Origin: Thalassia testudinum
Lineage: Eukaryota; Streptophyta; Magnoliopsida; Alismatales; Hydrocharitaceae
DNA: 64,000 bases
NCBI GenBank assembly: GCA_037157565.1
Contig: JAZHRO010000036.1
Span: 137,198,501 to 137,262,500 of the forward strand
Direction: 5' to 3'
The notes beneath the pieces were generated by a model. That model was not told the DNA's origin. It saw nothing but the letters and a program-made list of their open reading frames with translations, and did not search any database. Positions 44,001-53,000 of the stretch are shown here, piece after piece. Every line of letters begins with the position of its first letter. Positions within the stretch are counted from its first letter, which is position 1. The position numbers and the translations under genes were made by a program.

Positions 44001-47000
44001 GAGTAGCCGTCCAATGTCATAAAAGACCCCTTAGAGAAGAAGAGACCCTTCCCAGGAGTCTTCTTGACATATCTAAGCACTATCAATGCTGCATCCTAAT
44101 GCTGACATGTTGGCTTGGCCATGAACTGACTCAATCTCCTAACTGCAAAGGAGATATCTGGCCTTGTAATAGTGAGATACAGTAGCTTGCTCATAAGCTG
44201 TTTGTACCATTTGCTATCCACCACCTGTGCATCTTCATCATAGAGTTGCATCTTGGGGTCTATAGGAATATTGGCTTCCTTGGCCCTAAGCATACCAACC
44301 TCCTGCAGGATATCTAAAGCATACTTCCTCTGAGATAAGACCACACCCTTCTTACTGCGAGCAACCTCAATACCAAGGAAATATACTGTAGAGCCTTCAG
44401 GTCCTTCATGACAAACTGCTTTGCTAAGATGCATTTAACCTCAGCAATACCTTGCTCATCATCCCTTGTGATGATTAAATCAACATAAACAATAAGTACC
44501 ACAGTACCTCGTTTAGTCCTCCTGACAAAGAGTGAAAAATCAGCTGTTGATCTCTTGAATCCAACTGCCTCCACAACATGTGACAACCTCTGAAACCAAG
44601 CTTTGGGACTGTTTAAGGCTATATATAGCCTTTCGTAATCGGCATCGATTGGATGAAATGACTTAGTTTCATTAGGAATCCTAGGGCTCTCTTATATAGA
44701 GAGAAACCGTAGAGTCAAAAGTATAGAAATGTTTCTGAGGTACAAAACACCCATAGCCCTTACAATAAGAGAAAATAAAAAGATCACATGTGCTAACATT
44801 GTCTATTCTCTTTCATCCCTAGACCTCCATTTTTTTTTTTTTTTTGTCTTCTTGCGACTGTCACAATGTTACCGTATTAGATGTTTGTTTTTAACTTTAT
44901 TTTAATTTTTGTTGTAACTTGTTAAGTGTTGTGAGTGACTACAATACATTATGTTTAGATAGTAATACTATATCTAGTCTAGTATTAAACAGTATTAGTA
45001 CATTATGTTACAGAATTTATAGAAATAATGCATAAGGACAGATCACAGAATTAATGTGTTTTAAGCTTAAACACTTAAAACAGTACTAGTACTGTATAAT
45101 ATGCATTATGCATATCATAATTATCATTATTGTTAGATATTATAATAGTAATAAATATTATTACTGTTAGACTAGTAATATACTAATATCTAAGTGTAGA
45201 ATCCGTGAGAGTGGACTTAGAATGTCTATCCTTAAAAGATATTATCCTTATAAGACATATTATTACTGTTAGATATTAAAAAGTAACACTGTATCATATG
45301 TATTATGCATATTATGTATTATTATGTAATAGTAATATATATTATATTATTAATACATACACACCCAATGTAATTCTGTTATTATACATATTATTACAGT
45401 ATTAAGCACTCAAACAGTAATACTGAATAAGTATAATATGTAATGTACTATTACAATTATACGTTAAACAGTAATAAAATATTATTACTGTTAGACTAGT
45501 AATATACTAATATCTAAGTATAGAAATCAGGATCTGTGTTAGTAGACTTATAATTTATAATAACACTAATAACTTATAAAAGCCAATGAATATTTCAGTA
45601 ACACTAATAACTTATAAAAGGCAATAGATATAACAGTCCGTAATTAAGTATGCAAGTTACTTTACCTACATTCGTAAAGCTCGAACTTATTAATATGTTA
45701 TAAATTGAGTTTATAACATATTTGCTCACTTTGTAGTGTAAATAAACTCTTAACTTATTAAACTCTAACTTATTGTTTATGTTTATTATTGACAGAGGTG
45801 TAGTGTGATTGTTTAGTCTTACATAGTGGAGTAGAACTTTATATTGTGTGTGATTGCCTATAATTTCTCAAAGAAAAATGAAGGAGTACACGCCTATTTA
45901 TAGGTCATCACACACAACATAAAGTCTTACTCTACTATGTTGGACTAAACAACCACACTACACCTCTCTCAACATTTATATTTGTTAGCATATAGTGATC
46001 TAGCTACGGGCTTGTGGGTGTTTAGCTCCTTAGGGGTAGTTCTGTACTTTCAACCCTTTGGTGCCTCTCTCTATATAAGAGAGCTTAGAGTTTTCTATAA
46101 TGATTTGAGTCATTTCACCCAAGTTGGTATCAAAGCACTAGCCCTAGATCGTGGCTTTTGGTATCCCACCCCTTAAGACCTCCGAACCCTAACACCTAAA
46201 TTCCGTTCTCTTTCTCTGTGCACACTGGTAGCCGATCTTCAACGCAGTGGCGTTCGTGTGGTGGTCATGAGGCTAGGCGAGGGTGATCGGACCGCATTGC
46301 ACTGCAGATCGTCACGCGAGTGTGATTGGGTCACTTGATCGTGCGACCACTACATTGATCCGAGCGCTGGTGGTGCTGCAGATCGTGCGACGAAGGTAAC
46401 CACTGCCTCCAGTGGCAGTGTAGCACATCTGTGATGTGCGAGATTTTGTACGCGTGAAAGATTGAGTTTGAAAACTTGTTGTAGTGTAAAAATCCACTAT
46501 CAGATAAATTTTACCAAAACTCAAAGTGAGTCTCGGGTCGAACACAGGGAGGAGAACGTTTGATTAAAAATCGCGTTGAGAATTATTGTCAAAAAGTAGA
46601 GTAGCTGGTTGAAATTAATCTACGCTAGCTATTTTACTTAAAGAATAAATAATAGAAAAGAGAATAATATAAGGAAATGAGAGGGATAGAGAGTGAACCA
46701 ATATTTCATAATCATATAGCCTTGTTTATTACACTAATTGCAAAATTAAAATCTACACTAGAAAGTAGTAAAAAGATAGGGATGAGAAAATCCTCCTTGA
46801 CGACTGCTTGGAGGACAAGCTGCGTTGATGGAGCACCCGAAAGAAGGTGGTGAGATGCTAAACGAGAGAGAACGGAGCTGGAGGATGGAGGATGGAACAA
46901 GATGGCGTCGCAGTGGGATCCGCTTCCCGAATGGCAACGAGAGGACAACCACGGGCGCTTCACGAACAGGGGTGAGAAGATGGAAAAATTACTTTTAAGA

Positions 47001-50000
47001 CTATAGTGGAGCATCCTGGGTATGAGATTAGCTCTTTAGAGCTTTGGAGATGGTGAGGGGAGAAGAGAAGGGATGAAGAAATGTGTAGGAGGGGTAGGCT
47101 ATTTATAGGTATAGTCATGGGACAAAATGATCTTTTTAAGGCTTAGAAATTAATATCAGGGTCTTTAGTAACACATGCAATTGTTGCTGAAGCACGCTTG
47201 GAAGGATGGTCGTTCATCTCTGATCCGAGCGCCCACAAGAGGCCATGCTCATGTCTCTTTCTCTTCAGCTGATAATGCACGCACACCAAGCATTGCAAGG
47301 TGTGGAGTTGCTTCAGTTGTCCAATCCGCATCCGAGGGTGTAGATCGCGCTTCACGTGCGCTTAAGATAGCCCGCCTCACGCGTATGATCACGCATTATT
47401 GCGGTCCGCTTCATCTGTGTGGCCCCGTAGCTGCTCCGTCTCCGTTGGATCTAAATCGAGCGGCTCTATTTAACCGCTTCTGCTTGCGTTGTTGATTTAA
47501 GGCGTGGGGCGATTCGAACCCACGTTTGTTGGTTGCGAGCAGTGCGGTTGACCGTTGTGCCATGCTGCTGGAATGTCGCATGGAGGAAAATCATGGCGCA
47601 ATATCTCGACCGTTGGATGGGCATCCAACGGTCGTGAATGCGCGAGGCTATGCCCCTGCAGAGTTGAGACGCGGTTGCTGGGTTGTTGGATGGTGATCCA
47701 ATGGTCCAAAATGTGTGTTGGAGGCACTATAGAGAGTGGGTGGGCAACCTCGGATGACTCTGATGGTGTCACGTGGCATCTTTTGAGCCGTCCATCTTTT
47801 GCTCGTACGTGGTGCCACGGATGTCAGAATGGACCGATTTTCACGTTGTTGGGCTACGATCGTTGATCTGAACCCATCCGTGCGGTTGGATTTGTCATCT
47901 GAGGTACAGATTTGCACCACCTTACCCCTTGACTTCTGATATTCCTTGGATTGCATTTGATGCTATGGAGGTCTGATCAGGGCAATCTCAGAGGCGTTAG
48001 ACTCCGACCGTTGCCCTGATTAGATCTGTATGGTTGTATCTTCAATCCGAGACCCAGATTAATATCGCCCTGTCCCCTGACCACAATAATAGGTGAATTA
48101 CTATACAATTTGTACAAATTAACCTAAATGCATGATGATGCATGTTATGCAATATTTATAATGCATGGTGCTTCTATGACACTAGAAACGTGCATAAATA
48201 GACATTTTAGGCCAATTAGATGTGTGCACATCACTCTGCGACGGTCCTTACTACGGTGGGAGAGGTTGATCCAGTGTGGTGGTGCTTGTGCGAGGCGCTG
48301 CAGGTCTTCTATCGGCCGACAGTGCTTGCGCGGTGCTCTTGCAGTGCTTCCTCTACGTCTGGCTAGTGGTGCTTTTATTGGCGGTGACCTCTGCGCAAGG
48401 CTATTTGTCTTGCTTTAGGGGCTGTGAGGGGTGTGTAGTGCCGCTTTAGGGCTGCATTCCTCGTAGTCGCAGGGAGAAGGAGCCTAGGTCTCCTTGGGGC
48501 CTTCTCGGGTGTTCTCCTTGCACTTGGGTTAGGCCAACGTCTTTCCAAGGGGGTCTCTTGTCATTCATGCAGATTTGAATCCATTCTATTTTAGATCTAT
48601 TGGTGTTCGCCGAACAGTGGTATAGTTTTCTCTAGTTTTATGGACTATTTTTGGGGTGTGTATTCCCCATATTGATGGTTGTTTGGGGTGTGTATTCCCC
48701 GTATTGCATGATCCTTGGGGTGTGTATTCACCATTTTGTTTGGATGGGGTCTACTTGACACCTATGGCAGAATCTGTGAGTTTGGTGCATCAGAAGCATT
48801 ACAGGAGCCACCATGGAGTAGGGTGGCTGCTCGACTCTGGTGCGTTACAACATCTGTGCGTTGATCAAACTTATTTTTGTTCGCCATAGTTTGTTCCCCT
48901 AGGAAGGATTGTACATGTGGTTGATGGTAGATACACCCCAGTGAGGGGTAAGGAGGAGGTGTCTGTGACCCCCAGTTTGCAGTTGGTGCATTACATGTGC
49001 TGGAATTCCCACTGAGTTTGTTGTCAGTGAGCAGAATTACGAAAGATCTCAACTGCAGAGTGATCTTTGATGATATCGAATGTGTTGTTCAGGACAAGCT
49101 CATCAGGAGGACTGTTGTCAGAGGTATGGAGGAGAATGACGTTTATCGTTTGGGACAGAAGCCATTTGCAGGAGTTACTCAATATGCTAGTAGGAGTGTT
49201 CTACAGTGACATGTTCGTCTTAGCCACTTGTCTTTGGATCGCCTTAGGAGGGTGATACCACATATTTCCCCAGCTGTTACTATATGGTGCGATGCTTGCC
49301 AATTGGGTAAACACTATCGATCCTCTTTTTTAACTAGCACCTCTCCTGGATCCTCAATATTATTTCAGTTGTTCCATATGGATGTATGGGGATCGAGTAG
49401 AGTCTCAGACCGGATGGGGCACTGGTACTACCTAGTTGTCGTAGATGATTTCTCTAGAGCCACGTGGGTGTTCTTGCTGAAAAGCAAGGCAGAGGTTGGA
49501 GGATGCATAGAGACTCTTTTTTTGTAGATCGGTACACAGTATTTAGCCACTGTGAAGATGGTACGGACTAATAATGCTCTTGAACTCTGCACTGCTAGAC
49601 TTAAGGAGTTCTATAGGACCCGTGGGATTGTCCACCATACCACTTATCCTCATACTTCATAGTAGAATAGGGTTGTAAAGCGGAAGCACAGGCACTTATT
49701 GGATGTTGCCCGTACACTATTGATTCATCGCAATGTGCCGCAGAGATCGACTTATCTCATTAACAAGATGCCCAACTTAGTTCTTTACGAGCAAATATCG
49801 ATTTTTCTTCTACATCCAGATGATGAGTTATTTCATGTGCCTCCTAGGACCTTTGGATGTATTGTATTCGTCCATGTGCTGTTACTTGGTCGTTACAAGC
49901 TGGCTCTTCATGCTATCAAGTGCGTATTTTTTGGGTACTCTAACACACAGAAGGGGTACCGTTATGATCCTCTGTAGAAGACATTATGTTAGCGTTGATG

Positions 50001-53000
50001 TGACTTTTCATGAGGATACACCATATTTCCTAGTCACTGGATAGAGGAGCTCTTGTGATGATGTTGTCTTTCTTCCCCTGTCTATTACATGTACAGAGAC
50101 TTAGGTGTCTACTCAGTCCAGACCTCCAACTGATAACAAATGAGCTCTTTCTTCTTGGATGACTTTGAGAGATTGCACGGGCCGTTACATACCTATCACA
50201 GGCATCATACTACTTTTCAGAGGTCTCCTCCCTTACCAGCAGTTGTTGGTTCACAGATAGTTGAGAGGGTACCTGATGCCAGTGACAGTTTGGTTAGACC
50301 CGACTCCCTAGATAGTGCAGATCACCACAGTGGTGAGGCTTCTTCTGTAGCGACTCAGTCAGAGGTACCAGATGATTCAGATGTCCCTATTGCCATTAGG
50401 AGGGTACCGTGCACCTGTGAGTCCAGATACTGGGTTACAGGTAGTTTGGCTACCGATGGTCTTGCTCCTTAGTTTAGTAGCTTCTGTCAGGCACTTACAG
50501 CGTCACACATTTCGTCTACCTACTAGGCCATGCTTGAATCAAAGTTGCATCAAGCCATGGAGGATAAGATGGCAGCACTTTGGAGTAGGCAGACTTTGGA
50601 TCTCATCTCACTTCCTACTAGCGCATGACTAGTTGGCTCTCGATGGGTCTTTGCTTTGAAATACAACTCTGATGGGCCTATTTCGAGGTATAAGGTCAGG
50701 TTAGTAGCAAAGGGGTTCACTCAGACATATGGGGCGATCTTCTTTGATACTTCCTCTCTCGTTGTGCGGCTTGCCACTGTCCGGATACTTATTTCTGTCG
50801 CTGCTCACAGAGATTGGTCATTATACTAGCTTGATGTGAAGAACGCCTTTCTCTATGGCGATCTTCACAAGGAGGTTTATATGTAGCAACCCCTGGGTTT
50901 CGAGGTTTAGGGGGAGTGTGTGTGTAGATTGGGGAAGGCAATCTATGGATTGAAGCAGAATCCTAGGGCTTGGTTCCAAAAGTTATCAGAGGTGCTTCGC
51001 CATATTGGTCTGAGGTGCTCTACTTCAGATCACTCATTATTTACCAGGAAGACTGACAAGGTAACTGTGGCACTCCTAGTATATGTTGATGATCTTATCA
51101 TCACCGGGGATGACAGAGATGGGATAGAGAAGTCAAGAGGCACCTAGCAGAGAAGTTTGTCATGGAGGATCTGGGAAAGTTGAGGTATTTCTTGGGCATT
51201 GAGGTTGCACGTGGCAGGGATGGAGTTGTGCTCTCGCAGAGGAAGTATGCTCTTGATCTTCTTCAGGAAACTGGCATGTTAACAGCTAAGGTTGCAAGTA
51301 TTTCCATGGATCCCAATGTTCATTTATATGATGAGAGATCTAAGGTGGTTGACAGTAGGGCTTACAAGCAGCCGATGGGTAAGATCCTTTACCTCACCAT
51401 CACTCATCCTGACTTGTCTTTGTTGGTTGGTAGGCTGTCAGTTTATGGATAAGTTAACTAGCCAGCATAGGGAGGCTGCAATGTAGGTGCTTAGGTATGT
51501 GAAGAGAGCACCATGACAAGGATTATGTTCCGTAAGGAAACGCCCATAGGGATTATAGCATACTTTGATGCCGATTATGCTGACTGTGTTGGGGACAGAA
51601 AATTCACCACAAGATTTTGCACCTTTGTTGAAGGCAATCTACTTACCTGGAGGAGCAAGAAGCAAGTGGTTGTATCTAGATCTAGTGCGGAGTCAGAGTA
51701 CAGGGCCATGGCCCAAACAACCGCTGAGATGGTTTGGGTCAAGTCAGTTTAATCAGATCTTCATGTTCTTCTTGATAGCTCTATGGAGATGCGGTGTGAC
51801 AATAGAGCAACGACCTACATTGGCAATAATCCTATGTTTCACGTGAGGACAAAGCATGTAGAGATTGACTGCCATTACACTCTAAATCTCATTCAGCATG
51901 GGACATTACATATGACGAGTGTCACTTTTGAGGAGCAGGCTGCAGATGTCTTTACAAAGCCCCTGGCGATATCTGCCTTTGAGGTATGTTGTTCCAAGCT
52001 GAGCATGATAGATATTCATCCTCTAGCTTGAGGGGGAGTGTTAGGATATAGTGATCTGCCTACGGGCTTATGGGTGTTTAGCTCCTTACGGGCAGTTCTG
52101 TACTTTCAACCCTTTGGTCCCTCTCTCTATAGAAGAGAGCCTAGGGTTTTTTATAATGATTTGAGTCATTTCACCCAAGTATATTATTGTCTGCATGTGT
52201 TTTGATTCATAGATGACTGAATCAAGGAGAAAGCATTCATGTTGGAAATATGCGACATTGGAGGATCCTAAAAAGACCAATGACATGAAGTGCAATTTCT
52301 GTGATAGGATAGCCAAGGGCGGGATTCATAGAGCTATTGGACACATTGCTGGTGATGATAAGAATATAGTAATATGTCCACAAACTCCATAACATGTTAG
52401 AGAAGAGTTGAGAGAGTATTGATAGTCCAAGATGTAGATTGATGATCAAATGAGTGGTTGTTAGGGAGGTAGATGAGGAAAATGTAGGGATAACCTTGTA
52501 TTTGGTGGTGATGATCTCACTTGGGGCATGGTTGAGCTTGCATCAGGCATCAAGGAACAAGCTACTTCTCGACGTGCTTGTGCTACTACAAAGGAAAATG
52601 CTCCTAAACAGGGTAAGGGAAAAGGAAAAGCTCCAATAATCATTGAGGAAGAGGAAGGTTATGTGGACAATGACGATGAGGAAGAGGAAGAAGAGATTGA
52701 AGAAATTGGTGGTGACAACATCGATGGCGATGATGAATTGAATCTCGAAGATGACTTTGATGAGTGATGCATTATATGCATTATTTTATTTTTTTCTACC
52801 TTGATTAGTGGAGGATTTTCTTCCTTTTATCATTTGAAAGTTTGAAAGCATGTAAAATGAGTTTTTTTCAATGCAATTCCTATACTTTTCTTTCCTTAAA
52901 CTCTAAAAATATTGTTATCATAAATATTTTTATAAATTGAGTACTGTTATTATGAGTTACTAAGGTATATATATGTAAAAACAAGTTGAACAAAAACTTG

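Larger units (their letters stand above)
45983..52181 (+). mobile_element. Ty1/copia element H, complete with both LTRs
   Basis: LTRs at 45983-46124 and 52039-52181 are flanked by a perfect ATATT duplication (45978-45982, 52182-52186). Primer site TGGTATCAAAGC (46125-46136) and polypurine tract TTGAGGGGGAG (52028-52038) are in place. After a leader split by insert X2 (46430-48225), the coding part begins with protease (about 48800). Gag is not recognised. Pol covers GAG-pre-integrase, integrase, RT with intact YVDD, and RNase H, all with scattered stops. Confidence 0.85.

Noticed and set aside
47499..47580. A tRNA-like pattern on the minus strand (TGGCACAACGGTCAACCG and GGTTCGAATCG) within insert X2.
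   Set aside because: The A- and B-box words are present, but the T-stem does not pair properly and no acceptor stem closes, so I do not call a tRNA. A decayed tRNA or SINE head remains possible.
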